Below are positions 17,839-26,005 of a DNA stretch of 64,000 bases, in pieces. The notes under the pieces are model-generated. The model ran no database searches, was not told the DNA's origin, and worked only from the letters and a program-made list of their open reading frames with translations. The position numbers and the translations under genes were made by a program. The DNA is from Serinicoccus chungangensis (GTDB lineage Bacteria > Actinomycetota > Actinomycetes > Actinomycetales > Dermatophilaceae): positions 310,001 through 374,000 of the forward strand of contig NZ_CP040887.1 of the NCBI RefSeq assembly GCF_006337125.1, written 5' to 3'. Every line of letters begins with the position of its first letter. The first letter of the stretch is position 1.

Positions 17839-18438
17839 TCAGGAGCCGATCGGCGAGAGGACCCACACCGAGTAGTCCGGCCCCGGTGGGTGCAGCTCGT
17901 AGGAGCCGGCGCGCAGGTCGACGTCCAGACCGCAGGCCAGGGCGTCCGCCTCGAACTCCTCCGGCGGGTAGCGTCGCGCATGGTCCGGCCCACCCCGCTG
18001 GTGCATCCCGACGAGCACCCGCCCTCCCGGACCGAGCAGGGCGCGCACGCGGCCCAGCACCTCGCGCTCGGTCCCCTCGGCCAGGAACGCCATGACGTTG
18101 CCGACGAGGACGACGAGGTCGTAGCCCGGCTCCAGGTCGACCTCGAGGATGTCGGCCTGCGTCACCGCGAGCCCGGGGTAGGTCCGGCGCGACTGCTCGA
18201 CGAGGGCCGGGTCCGGCTCCACGGCGGTCACCCGGTGGCCGCGGGACTGCAGCGTGGCCGCCACCCGCCCCATACCGGAGCCGACGTCGAGGACGCGGGC
18301 GCCCCGCGGCACCAGCACGTCGGCCAGCCGCGCCTCGCCGTCGACGTCGCCCCCCTCGGCGACCAGGCGGGCGAGTCGCTCGCCGAACTCACGGGTGTGG
18401 TCGCCGGCCAGCTCCCAGCGGGTGGGGCGGTGGGGCAT
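17839..18438 (-). CDS. SAM-dependent methyltransferase
   Basis: 199 residues, ATG at 18438. Class I Rossmann methyltransferase: motif I VLDVGSGMGRVAATL (about 48-62), acidic residue of motif II in VTAVEPDP, motif post-I AVTQADILEVDL, motif IV YDLVVLVGNVMAFL. The acceptor substrate is unknown; it resembles the general Methyltransf_25/11 type. The start codon lies in a GTATGCC motif. It converges on the sensor-kinase gene across the 22-bp repeat array, and the next gene upstream (CcdA) ends 80 bp away on the same strand. Confidence 0.85.
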   Translation of the reverse strand: MPHRPTRWELAGDHTREFGERLARLVAEGGDVDGEARLADVLVPRGARVLDVGSGMGRVAATLQSRGHRVTAVEPDPALVEQSRRTYPGLAVTQADILEVDLEPGYDLVVLVGNVMAFLAEGTEREVLGRVRALLGPGGRVLVGMHQRGGPDHARRYPPEEFEADALACGLDVDLRAGSYELHPPGPDYSVWVLSPIGS

Positions 18439-18518
18439 ACGGGGCTCCTCGGCTCGTCGGGCGACGGATCGGGTATGCCGTCGGCCGGGCGTTCACGCTA
18501 GCGCCGCCGCGTCCTGGC

Positions 18519-19256
18519 TCACCGCTCGGGGATGAAGTCGGAGTCCAGCTCCCACGGTGCGACCGGGGAGTGCTCGAGGATCCAGGCCTGCAGCTCGCGG
18601 TCCCAGCCCAGGCCGACGGCGATCCCGACGGCGACGAAGACGAGCCCGAGGCCGCGCTGCAGCCACCCGCGCGGGTCCGCCGCCCAGCCCACGCGCCGGA
18701 TGAGCGTCTGCCCGGCGAGCGCGACCCCCAGGAGGGTGGCGCTCAGCCCGAGGCAGTAGGCGGCCAGCAGCGTCAGCCCGTAGCCGAGCTCGGCGGGCAG
18801 CACGGTCACGACGACGTAGGCGTACAGCGGGCTGCACGAGGAGAAGACCGGCCCCAGCGCGGCGCCGGTGAGCACCTGTCCGAGCACCCCTTGCCGGCGC
18901 TGCGCGCCGTGCAGCCCGGCGTGGCTGCGGGCGGCCAGGCCGAGCCGGGCGCTGACCTGCTCCCACAGCGTCGGGACGAGCATCACCACGCCGAGGACGA
19001 GCAGGATGCCGCCGGAGAGCCAGCGCCAGACCTCGGGCGGCACCCCGATGAGCGCGGTCGTGCCCTTGAGCACCAGGGTGAAGACGGCCACCGACAGACC
19101 CAGCGACCCGGCCACGACCACCGCGCGCCGGGTCTGCGCCGCCCGGGAGCCGTCCCCGACGAGGGAGCCCCCGACGATGACCGGGAGCAGCGGCAGCACG
19201 CAGGGCGCGAGCGTCGTGAGGACGCCCGCGACGAGCGCGCCGAGCAGCGCGAGCAC
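18519..19256 (-). CDS. CcdA/DsbD-type membrane thiol-reductant transporter
   Basis: 245 residues, GTG start at 19256 immediately after the stop of the upstream gene. Six hydrophobic segments; the first carries GVLTTLAPCVLPLLPVIVGG, with the conserved Cys and Pro pair of CcdA/DsbD. The partner Cys is in PVFSSCSPLYAYVV (about 130-143). These proteins pass electrons from cytosolic thioredoxin across the membrane to extracytoplasmic thioredoxin-like proteins. The directly preceding gene encodes exactly such a protein (a lipid-anchored WCPDC thioredoxin fold), so the pair is a complete relay. Confidence 0.88.
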   Translation of the reverse strand: MLALLGALVAGVLTTLAPCVLPLLPVIVGGSLVGDGSRAAQTRRAVVVAGSLGLSVAVFTLVLKGTTALIGVPPEVWRWLSGGILLVLGVVMLVPTLWEQVSARLGLAARSHAGLHGAQRRQGVLGQVLTGAALGPVFSSCSPLYAYVVVTVLPAELGYGLTLLAAYCLGLSATLLGVALAGQTLIRRVGWAADPRGWLQRGLGLVFVAVGIAVGLGWDRELQAWILEHSPVAPWELDSDFIPER

Positions 19257-19787
19257 TCAGGAGCCCTGGGTCCGGGCGAGGATCTCCTCGCCCGTGGTGG
19301 CGCCCGTCCAGGTGGCGATCCCCTCGCCGTCGGCGTCGACCTGGACGAAGGTGTGCTGCTGGTGGACGCCGTAGGTCCGCCGCAGGTCGGTCCTCTCGTC
19401 GAAGTCCACCTTGACCACGGTGAGGCCCTCGGGCAGGCCTGCGGTGGTGAGGCTCTCGTCGGTGGCGCGGCAGTCGGGGCACCAGTCGGCGTGGAAGAAG
19501 AGCACGACCGGCCCGCCGTCGTAGGCGGCATACGTGTCGTGGTCGACGTAGCCGCTCATCCCGCCCGTGGTGCCGGTCTCCTCCTCGTCCATGTCGTCGG
19601 TGGACGCGTCGTCCATGTCCTCGGTCGTCTCGTCCATGTCGTCCTCGGAGGTCATGTCCTCCGCGGTCGTCGCCTCGGCGCTCGCGGCCGGCGTGGCGGG
19701 CTCCTCGGTGTCGTCGGTGGTGCCGCACGAGGCCACCGCGAGGGCGGTGGCGAGGGCGGCGAGCAGGGTGGCTGGGGTCCGTGTCAT
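19257..19787 (-). CDS. Thioredoxin-fold lipoprotein
   Basis: 176 residues. Signal peptide with lipobox AVASC (C21). An Asp/Glu/Thr-rich linker with repeated DDMDE-like units (about 43-72) follows. The thioredoxin-like domain (about 78-176) has active site WCPDC (C103, C106) in LFFHADWCPDCRATDE, and HTFVQVDADG in place of the usual cis-Pro strand. Probably extracytoplasmic, reduced by the CcdA-like protein encoded next with zero spacing, and acting on exported protein disulfides or peroxides. The long acidic linker probably spans the cell wall. The start sits in a GTCATACC context divergent from the dehydratase gene. Confidence 0.87.
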   Translation of the reverse strand: MTRTPATLLAALATALAVASCGTTDDTEEPATPAASAEATTAEDMTSEDDMDETTEDMDDASTDDMDEEETGTTGGMSGYVDHDTYAAYDGGPVVLFFHADWCPDCRATDESLTTAGLPEGLTVVKVDFDERTDLRRTYGVHQQHTFVQVDADGEGIATWTGATTGEEILARTQGS

Positions 19788-19840
19788 ACCGCCAGCGTGG
19801 CCCGGCCGAGAGGGCGGTGGTGTTGCCGAATCCTTACCGC

Positions 19841-20857
19841 ATGACGCACGCTGCGGGTATGCCGCTCACCACCCTCCCGACCTACGCCGACGTCCAGGCC
19901 GCGGCGGCGACGCTGGCCGGCGCGGCCCACCGGACGCCGGTGCTGACCTCGCGCCGGCTGGACGCGCTGGTCAGCGCCCGGCTGCTGCTCAAGGCCGAGC
20001 ACCTGCAGCGGGTCGGGGCGTTCAAGTTCCGCGGCGCGTTCACCGCGCTGTCGGCCTTCGACGAGGGGCAGCGGGAGGCCGGGGTCGTCGCCTACTCCTC
20101 GGGCAACCACGCCCAGGCGGTCGCGCTCGCGGCCCGGGAGCTGGGCATGCCGGCGACCATCGTCATGCCCCACGACGCGCCCCGCCTCAAGGTCGAGGCC
20201 ACGCTCGGGTACGGCGCCCGGGTGGTCCGCTACGACCGCTACACGCAGGACCGGGAGGAGATCGGGCGGCAGATCGCGCGGGAGCGCGGGGCCACCGTGG
20301 TCCCGCCCTACGACCACCCGCACGTCATCGCGGGGCAGGGCACGGCGGTCAAGGAGCTCGTCGAGGACGCCGGCCCGCTCGACGTCCTCGTCACCCCGCT
20401 GGGCGGAGGCGGGCTGCTGGCCGGGTCCGTGCTGGCCGCGCGGGCCCTGTGCCCCGGTGTCCGGGTGTATGGCGTGGAGCCCGCCGCGGGGGACGACGCC
20501 CGCCGCTCCCTCGAGCAGGGGCGGATCGTGCACATCGACACCCCGGTGACGATCGCGGACGGGGCGCAGACCCAGCACCTGGGCGAGCTGACCTTCCCCA
20601 TCCTGCGCGCCGGGGTCGACGCGGTGGTGACCGCCACCGACGAGGAGCTCGCCGCGACCATGAGGACGGTCGCCGGCACGCTCAAGCAGGTGGTGGAGCC
20701 CACGGGGGTGCTGGGCCTCGCGGCGGTGCTGAGCGGGGCCGTGCCGGTGCAGGAGGGTGAACGCGTCGGCGTGGTGCTCACCGGGGGCAATGTCGACCCG
20801 GAGCGGTACGGGCAGCTGCTGGGGTACAACAGGTCAAACGAGGACGCCGTGGTATAA
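19841..20857 (+). CDS. Threonine/serine dehydratase (PLP fold type II)
   Basis: 338 residues from the ATG at 19841; an ATG at 19859, inside GGTATGCCG, is an alternative. PLP lysine K62 in RVGAFKFRGAF, the SSGNHAQAVALAA substrate loop (about 91-103), and the glycine-rich phosphate loop PLGGGGLLAG (about 180). There is no C-terminal regulatory ACT domain, so it is the short catabolic or racemase-like class (TdcB, serine racemase, threo-3-hydroxyaspartate dehydratase). It converts Thr or Ser to 2-oxo acids plus ammonia. The stop codon overlaps the second of two direct repeats that precede the AAA ATPase gene. Confidence 0.87.
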   Translation: MTHAAGMPLTTLPTYADVQAAAATLAGAAHRTPVLTSRRLDALVSARLLLKAEHLQRVGAFKFRGAFTALSAFDEGQREAGVVAYSSGNHAQAVALAARELGMPATIVMPHDAPRLKVEATLGYGARVVRYDRYTQDREEIGRQIARERGATVVPPYDHPHVIAGQGTAVKELVEDAGPLDVLVTPLGGGGLLAGSVLAARALCPGVRVYGVEPAAGDDARRSLEQGRIVHIDTPVTIADGAQTQHLGELTFPILRAGVDAVVTATDEELAATMRTVAGTLKQVVEPTGVLGLAAVLSGAVPVQEGERVGVVLTGGNVDPERYGQLLGYNRSNEDAVV

Positions 20858-20867
20858 CAGGTAAAAC
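20825..20867. promoter_or_regulatory. Pair of 15-bp direct repeats upstream of the AAA ATPase gene
   Basis: TACAACAGGTCAAAC (20825-20839) and TATAACAGGTAAAAC (20853-20867) match at 13 of 15 bases and are 28 bp apart, so on the same helix face if 10.5 bp/turn is allowed some slack. They are unusually A/T-rich for this genome and end 27 bp before the ATPase start. An operator or activator site is likely; the binding protein is unknown. Confidence 0.6.
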
Positions 20868-20894
20868 ACGAGCGTGCGCGAGGGAGGAGGGGTG

Positions 20895-22001
20895 ATGCGG
20901 CCCGTCGGCAACCCCTTCCGTCCCAGCTTCGGCACGAGCCCCCGGGTGGTCGCCGGGCGCGCCGACCTGCTCGACGAGTTCGACATCGCCCTCGACGAGG
21001 GCCCGGGGTCGCCCATGCGCTCGATCCTGCTCAGCGGGGCTCGGGGCATGGGCAAGACCGTGCTGCTCAACGAGCTGGAGGAGCGGGCGCGGGTCCGCGG
21101 GTGGCACGTGCTGCGGCTCCCGGAGGGGCCGGGCCTGATGAGCGAGCTGGAGCGGACCGTCCTGCCCGCCCGCCTCACCGAGCACGACCCGAGCGCCCAG
21201 CGGCGCCGCATCACCGGCGGCAGCATCAGCGCCGTGGGGTCGGTGTCGACGGACACCTCGGAGACCTACCCCACGACGCCCAGTGTCGCGACGATGCTGC
21301 AGCGGCTCACCGACATCGCCCGGTCGCACGGCACGGGGGTGCTGCTGACCCTGGACGAGGTCCAGGCCGCCCCCATCGAGGACGTCGCCCGGCTCGCGTC
21401 CGCCTACCAGCACCTGCTGCGCGACGAGAGCGAGATCGCCTTCGTCGGGGCGGGCCTGCCGACCGGCATCGCGGCCCTCCTGGCGCAGCAGGGGTCGACC
21501 TTCCTGCGCCGCGCCGAGCGCGTCGACCTCGCCCCGCTGCGCCGCGAGGAGGTCCTCGACGCCGCGGTCCGGACGGTGCGCGGGGCCGGACGGGTGATCA
21601 GCGCCGAGGCAGGCGGGCGGCTGGCCGACGTCGTCCACGGCTACCCCTACCTGCTCCAGCTCGTGGGCTACCAGGCCTGGCGGGCCGCCGGGGACGACGA
21701 GGTCATCACCCTCGCCGACGTGGAGGCCACGCTGCCGGTCGTCGTCGACCGCATGAGCCGCCTCGTGCACACCCCGGCGCTGCGGCAGGTGCCGCAGGGC
21801 CAGCTCGACTACCTGCGGGCGATGGCGCAGGACGACGGTCCCTCGTCGACCGGGGAGGTGGCCGCCCGTCTGGGGGTGAGCAAGCAGCACGGCAACGTCG
21901 TGCGCGGCCGGCTCATCGACCGCGAGCTCATCGTGCCGGCCGGGCACGGCCTCGTCGACATGGCCCTGCCCTACCTGCGCGAGCACCTGAGGCGCGGGTG
22001 A
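20895..22001 (+). CDS. AAA ATPase with C-terminal winged helix
   Basis: 368 residues, ATG at 20895 after a GGGAGGAGG ribosome-binding site. Begins RPSFGTSPRVVAGRADLL, then Walker A GARGMGKT (48-55), Walker B LLTLDEVQAAP (about 150-160), a lid helix with YPYLLQLVGYQAW (sensor region), and a C-terminal winged helix (STGEVAARLGVSKQHGNVVR). This layout is that of the STAND/Orc1-Cdc6-like 'ATPase domain predominantly from Archaea' group, seen as a single-copy gene in many actinobacteria with unknown role. Its stop overlaps the GTG of the MFS transporter gene. Two direct repeats upstream suggest dedicated regulation. Confidence 0.8.
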   Translation: MRPVGNPFRPSFGTSPRVVAGRADLLDEFDIALDEGPGSPMRSILLSGARGMGKTVLLNELEERARVRGWHVLRLPEGPGLMSELERTVLPARLTEHDPSAQRRRITGGSISAVGSVSTDTSETYPTTPSVATMLQRLTDIARSHGTGVLLTLDEVQAAPIEDVARLASAYQHLLRDESEIAFVGAGLPTGIAALLAQQGSTFLRRAERVDLAPLRREEVLDAAVRTVRGAGRVISAEAGGRLADVVHGYPYLLQLVGYQAWRAAGDDEVITLADVEATLPVVVDRMSRLVHTPALRQVPQGQLDYLRAMAQDDGPSSTGEVAARLGVSKQHGNVVRGRLIDRELIVPAGHGLVDMALPYLREHLRRG

Positions 22002-23239
22002 GCGCCGTCACCGAGCGGATCCGCATACCCTCCGAGATCTGGATCCTCGTCGGCGCGTCCTTCGTCATCGCGGTCGGTTTCGGGCTCGTGTCGCCGGTGC
22101 TGCCCGGCTTCGCCCGCTCCTTCGACGTCGGCGCCACCGCGGCCACGGTCGTCGTGTCGGCCTTCGCGTTCTGCCGGCTGGTGTTCGCGCCGGTGGGTGG
22201 GCGCCTGGTGCAACGGCTGGGAGAGCGCCCGGTCTACCTCACCGGGCTGCTCATCGTGGCCGTCTCCTCCTTCGCGACGGCGTACGCGCAGACCTACTGG
22301 CAGCTCCTGGTCTTCCGGGGTCTGGGGGGGGTCGGCTCGACGATGTTCACCATCTCGGCGATCGCCCTCGTCGTGCGCCTCGCACCACCGACGATCCGGG
22401 GACGCGTCAGCTCGCTGTGGGGCAGCTCGTTCATCCTCGGGTCCATGCTCGGGCCGGTCATCGGCGGCCTGATCGCCGGGTGGGGGATGCGGCTGCCCTT
22501 CGTCGTGTATGCCGTGGCCCTCGTCGTCGCGGCCCTGGTCGTCGGTCTGGGGCTGGGCGGGGCGAGGCTGCGGCCGCCGCCGGGTGAGGAGGACCGGCCG
22601 GTCCTCACGGTCCGGGAGGCCCTGGGTGACCGGGCCTACCGGGCAGCCCTGGCGTGCGGCGTGGCCAACGGGTGGGCCAACCTCGGGGTGCGCATGGCGG
22701 TGATCCCGCTGCTCGCGGCAGCGGTGCTCGACGAGCCCTGGGTGGCCGGCGCGACGCTCACCACCGCGGCGCTGGGCACCGCGATCACGCTGCAGATCAC
22801 CGGACGCCTCGCCGACCGCGTCGGCCGGCGTCCGCTGGTCATCGTGGGCATGTCCACCTCCGGGGTGTCGCTGGGCGTGCTCGGGCTGAGCCTCCTGCCC
22901 GGTCTCGACGTCGTCGCCTCGCTCACGGTGCTGCTGGGGCTGAGCTTCGTCTCCGGGGTGGGGGCGGGCTTCGTCAACCCCGCGCAGCAGGCGGCCGTCG
23001 CCGACATCGTGGGGCAGGAGCGCAAGGGTGGGACCGTGCTGTCGACCTACCAGATGGCGACCGACGTCGGCGTCATCGTCGGCCCGGTGCTCATCGGGGC
23101 CGTGGTCGACCTCGTCGGCTTCGGGGCGGCGCTGGCCGTCACTGGGGTCGTCAGCGTGCTGGGGGCGGCGGTGTGGTTCCGCGCGCCGGAGACCCTCGGT
23201 CGGGCCTCGGGCGCCACTCCTGCGCCAGCATCCCCATGA
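21998..23239 (+). CDS. MFS transporter
   Basis: 413 residues from the GTG at 21998, coupled to the ATPase gene by a GTGA overlap. Twelve hydrophobic segments. The conserved MFS loop 2-3 motif appears as PVGGRLVQRLGERPVYLTGL, and its second-half repeat as TGRLADRVGRRPLVIVGM. The pattern is that of drug:H+ antiporters of the 12-TM group, but the substrate is unknown. The 3' end overlaps the convergent GNAT gene by 89 bp. Coupling to an AAA ATPase with a DNA-binding-like C-terminus is unusual and may hint at regulation of transport. Confidence 0.87.
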   Translation: MSAVTERIRIPSEIWILVGASFVIAVGFGLVSPVLPGFARSFDVGATAATVVVSAFAFCRLVFAPVGGRLVQRLGERPVYLTGLLIVAVSSFATAYAQTYWQLLVFRGLGGVGSTMFTISAIALVVRLAPPTIRGRVSSLWGSSFILGSMLGPVIGGLIAGWGMRLPFVVYAVALVVAALVVGLGLGGARLRPPPGEEDRPVLTVREALGDRAYRAALACGVANGWANLGVRMAVIPLLAAAVLDEPWVAGATLTTAALGTAITLQITGRLADRVGRRPLVIVGMSTSGVSLGVLGLSLLPGLDVVASLTVLLGLSFVSGVGAGFVNPAQQAAVADIVGQERKGGTVLSTYQMATDVGVIVGPVLIGAVVDLVGFGAALAVTGVVSVLGAAVWFRAPETLGRASGATPAPASP

Positions 23240-23696
23240 CGTGGCAGTCGACCCAGGCGTCGGCATACCGCAGCGCCTCCCGCTTGGTGCCCTCGAGCAC
23301 GAAGCCGACCTTCTCGTAGACCCGCCGCGCCCGCGGGTTGAACGCGTAGACCTCGAGCTCGACCCGGTGCAGCCCCAAGACCTCGAAGGCGTGCCCGACC
23401 GCGAGCCGTGTCGCCTCGGTGCCGAGACCACGGTCGCGCGCGCCGCTGAGCCAGACGCGGAAGCCGATGGAGGCGTTGCCGGGGTCGTGGTCGAGCAGCA
23501 CCGCCTCCCCGACGACCTGGCCCGTGCCGCGGTCGACGACCGCCCAGACCAGCCGGTCGGTGTCGTCGGCCCAGCGGGCGTAGACCTCCTGCAGCTGCGC
23601 CACGGTCCACGGGTCGACCTCGGCCTCCGTGTCGTCGTGGACGGACCCGGTGAGCCGGCCCACCTCCGGGTCGCGCATCAGCGCGTGCAGCCGCAC
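23151..23696 (-). CDS. GNAT-family N-acetyltransferase, possible N-terminal frameshift
   Basis: 181 residues from a GTG at 23696. Core GNAT elements: VVGEAVLLDHDPGNASIGFR, the acetyl-CoA loop DRGLGTEATRLAVGHAF (R/Q-x-x-G-x-G/A), and NPRARRVYEKVGFVLEGTKR. The RimJ-like N-terminal strand LTGDLVELRPVTAEDV lies in frame directly upstream of 23696, but that stretch has no ATG, GTG or TTG before a stop. An ATG at 23790 is in another frame. A one-base change in the G5 run at 23748-23752 would join them. So the true start is uncertain (rare CTG near 23742, or a frameshift). The C-terminus runs 89 bp into the MFS gene. Confidence 0.7.
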   Translation of the reverse strand: MRLHALMRDPEVGRLTGSVHDDTEAEVDPWTVAQLQEVYARWADDTDRLVWAVVDRGTGQVVGEAVLLDHDPGNASIGFRVWLSGARDRGLGTEATRLAVGHAFEVLGLHRVELEVYAFNPRARRVYEKVGFVLEGTKREALRYADAWVDCHVMGMLAQEWRPRPDRGSPARGTTPPPPAR

Positions 23697-23869
23697 GACG
23701 TCCTCGGCGGTGACCGGTCGGAGCTCGACGAGGTCGCCGGTCAGCGTGGGGGTGTGGGTGAGGGGCGCGGACCGGGCCGATGCTACTCATCGGCGTGGCC
23801 GCGGGCAGGGGGTTTCCGGGCATCCTCACCACCGGGGGGTGCGGAGACGTCACCGTGAGTCGGCCGCCG

Positions 23870-24000
23870 GATCAGTGGCGCGCTGAGTCTGGTGGCGAGT
23901 CAGTGGCGTGCTGAGTCACGTGGGGGATCAGTGGCGCTCTGACCCCGGGGCGCGGGTCAGTGGCGCTCTGATGCGGCTGGGGGATCAGAGTGACGTCTGC
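23870..24000. repeat. Five-unit interspersed repeat array, 28-bp period
   Basis: A 17-bp core near GATCAGTGGCGCTCTGA starts at 23870, 23898, 23926, 23955 and, degenerate, 23983; spacers of 11-12 bp differ. This fills most of the 381-bp gene-free stretch 23697-24077. No transposase or cas gene is near. Multiple short terminal repeats of this kind are typical of IS21-family ends, so an insertion-sequence remnant is possible. Confidence 0.8.
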
Positions 24001-24077
24001 GGCATGGTGGGCCCGGATGTGGGTCGACACCCCGGCGCCTGCGGCCGGGGCGGCTGGGCGCCACCTACGCTGCCGGC

Positions 24078-24395
24078 GTGAGCACCCAGACCCCGCACCC
24101 CGGCAGCGAGCACCTCGTCGTGCTCCAGGACCGCGAGACGGCCGAGGCCGTCGCCGCGCAGCTCGAGGAGGAGGGCTTCCTGCAGGCGCGCGTCCAGCGC
24201 GAGGCCGCGCGCCGCCCCGGGCGTGGGGAGGCCGACCGGAGGCCCGGCTGGGTCGTGCACATCAGCGACAGCCGCCTGCCGGACGAGGCCGGGGGCGCGG
24301 CCTACGAGGCGCTGCGGGAGCGGTTCACCGAGCTGGCCCGTGTGCACGACGGCTGGTACGACGAGCCGGGGGACCCCCGGCCCGCCACGCGCTGA
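24078..24395 (+). CDS. Conserved hypothetical protein (RraB-like pattern)
   Basis: 105 residues, GTG at 24078. Pattern: HLVVLQDRETAEAVAAQLEE, EEGFLQARVQRE, WVVHISDSRLPDE, ERFTELARVHDGWYDEPGD. The alternation of strand and helix and the final LAxxHxGWYDExxD motif resemble the ferredoxin-like RraB (ribonuclease E inhibitor B) family found in short actinobacterial proteins. That is a recollection, not a verified match. No signal peptide or membrane segment. It stands alone between the repeat array and the CYTH-CHAD gene. Confidence 0.75.
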   Translation: MSTQTPHPGSEHLVVLQDRETAEAVAAQLEEEGFLQARVQREAARRPGRGEADRRPGWVVHISDSRLPDEAGGAAYEALRERFTELARVHDGWYDEPGDPRPATR

Positions 24396-24460
24396 CCGCC
24401 GGGCCCGCCTAGGGTCGTGGGTGCACCGACCTGGATCGTCAGGACCAGGTCGGGAGGCAC

Positions 24461-25990
24461 GTGGCCACCGAGAGCGAGGCGGGTATGCAGCAGGTCGAGG
24501 CCGAGCTGAAGTTCGCCATCGGCGCGGACGACCCGCTGCCCGCGCTGGGCGAGCTCGTCGAGGTGGGACCGGTGCACGAGCAGCTTCTGCGTGCCGTCTA
24601 CCTCGACACCCAGGCCCTGCACCTCGTGCGTCACCGCATCACGCTGCGCCGACGCGAGGGGGGTCCGGACGCCGGTTGGCACCTCAAGTCACCGCTCCCC
24701 GACGGCACCCGGCTGGAGGTGCACGCCCCGCTCGGGGACGGGCCGGGCCGGCTGCGGGTGCCGCAGACCCTGCGCGAGGAGCTCCGCGCGGCCCTGGGGC
24801 ACGGCCTGCCGGACGGCGCCGAGGGCGCCCTGCTCCCCTCGGCGGTGCTGGTCACCCACCGCATCGAGCTGGACCTCCTCGACCCTGCCCAGCAGGGGGT
24901 GGTCCTGGCCCAGCTGTGCGACGACCGGGTGACCGCCCTGCCCGCGGGGGAGACCTGGCGCGAGCTGGAGGTGGAGCTGGTCGACGGCGACGCGGAGCTG
25001 CTCGGGCAGATCGCCGCGTCCTTCGAGGACCAGGGCGTGCCCGTGGCCGACCATCCCTCCAAGCTGGCCCGGGCCCTGGGCGACCGACCGGAGCGGGCGG
25101 GGCGCGGCGAGCAATCCCGCGTCGAGGGTCCTGCGGCGGACGTCGTGCTGGCCTTCCTCGGTGCGCAGGTCGCGGTCCTCGTGGCCCGGGAGGACGACCT
25201 GCGCGCCGACGTGCCGGACGCGGTGCACCGGACACGGGTCGCCACCCGCCGGCTGCGCAGCTCGCTGCGCACCTTCCGCCGGCTGCTCGACCGCGACGTC
25301 ACCGACCCCCTGCGCGAGGAGGTCCGGTGGTTCGCCACCGCGCTCGGGGAGCCGCGGGACGCCGAGGTCGTGCGCGACCACCTCCTCGCGGCGGTCGAGG
25401 ACCTGCCGGAGGACGAGGTGGTCGGTCCCGTGCGCGAGCGGGTGCGCTCGGAGCTGGACCGACGCCACGCGGCGGCGCACCAGGCGCTCGTCGAGGTGCT
25501 CGACTCCGACCGCTACCTCGAGCTGGTCGACCGGTTGCTGGAGCTGCTGGCCGCGCCCCCGTGGCGGGGCCGCGCCCGCAGACCTGCCGACACCGTCCTG
25601 CCCCGTCTCGTGGGCCAGGCCGTCGACCGGGCGCGCGCGGAGTCCGACGTCGCGGCCCAGGCCGAGGGCGAGCAGCGGCTGCGCCTGCTCCACGAGACCC
25701 GCAAGAGGGCCAAGGCGGTCCGCTACGGGTGCGAGGCGCTCGCCCCGGCCCTGGGCGAGCAGGCCGCCGCGGCCGCGCAGGCGTGGGAGCAGGTCACCGA
25801 GACGCTGGGCGAGGTCCAGGACGCCGCCCTGGCCGCCCAAAGGCTGCGCGAGCTCGCCGGGACCGCTCAGGAGGCGGGGGAGCCGGGCTACACCTACGGC
25901 CTGCTCGCCGCCCGCGAGGCCGCCCGGGCGGCAGCGGCGCAGGACGGTGAGGCGGCGCTCGCCCGGGCCCTGGAGCACGGCTGGCCCTGA
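24461..25990 (+). CDS. CYTH-CHAD domain protein
   Basis: 509 residues from the GTG at 24461; an ATG at 24485 is an alternative. The N-terminal CYTH triphosphate tunnel domain (about 10-205) opens with the ExExK-type motif QVEAELKFAI, then YLDTQALHLVRHRITLRRRE and GWHLKSPLPDGTRLEV, where paired Arg/Lys/Glu line the tunnel. The C-terminal CHAD domain (about 225-500) is a helical bundle rich in His and Arg with VHRTRVATRRLRSSLRTFRR and HETRKRAKAVRYGCEAL. CHAD domains bind polyphosphate and CYTH domains hydrolyse or form triphosphates, so a polyphosphate-related role is likely. It is monocistronic; the macro-domain gene converges on it 15 bp away. Confidence 0.9.
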   Translation: MATESEAGMQQVEAELKFAIGADDPLPALGELVEVGPVHEQLLRAVYLDTQALHLVRHRITLRRREGGPDAGWHLKSPLPDGTRLEVHAPLGDGPGRLRVPQTLREELRAALGHGLPDGAEGALLPSAVLVTHRIELDLLDPAQQGVVLAQLCDDRVTALPAGETWRELEVELVDGDAELLGQIAASFEDQGVPVADHPSKLARALGDRPERAGRGEQSRVEGPAADVVLAFLGAQVAVLVAREDDLRADVPDAVHRTRVATRRLRSSLRTFRRLLDRDVTDPLREEVRWFATALGEPRDAEVVRDHLLAAVEDLPEDEVVGPVRERVRSELDRRHAAAHQALVEVLDSDRYLELVDRLLELLAAPPWRGRARRPADTVLPRLVGQAVDRARAESDVAAQAEGEQRLRLLHETRKRAKAVRYGCEALAPALGEQAAAAAQAWEQVTETLGEVQDAALAAQRLRELAGTAQEAGEPGYTYGLLAAREAARAAAAQDGEAALARALEHGWP

Positions 25991-26005
25991 CGGACGCCGG
26001 CGCGG

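Noticed and set aside
23870..24000. CRISPR array
   Set aside because: Repeats are 17 bp and imperfect, spacers 11-12 bp, and no cas gene is present.
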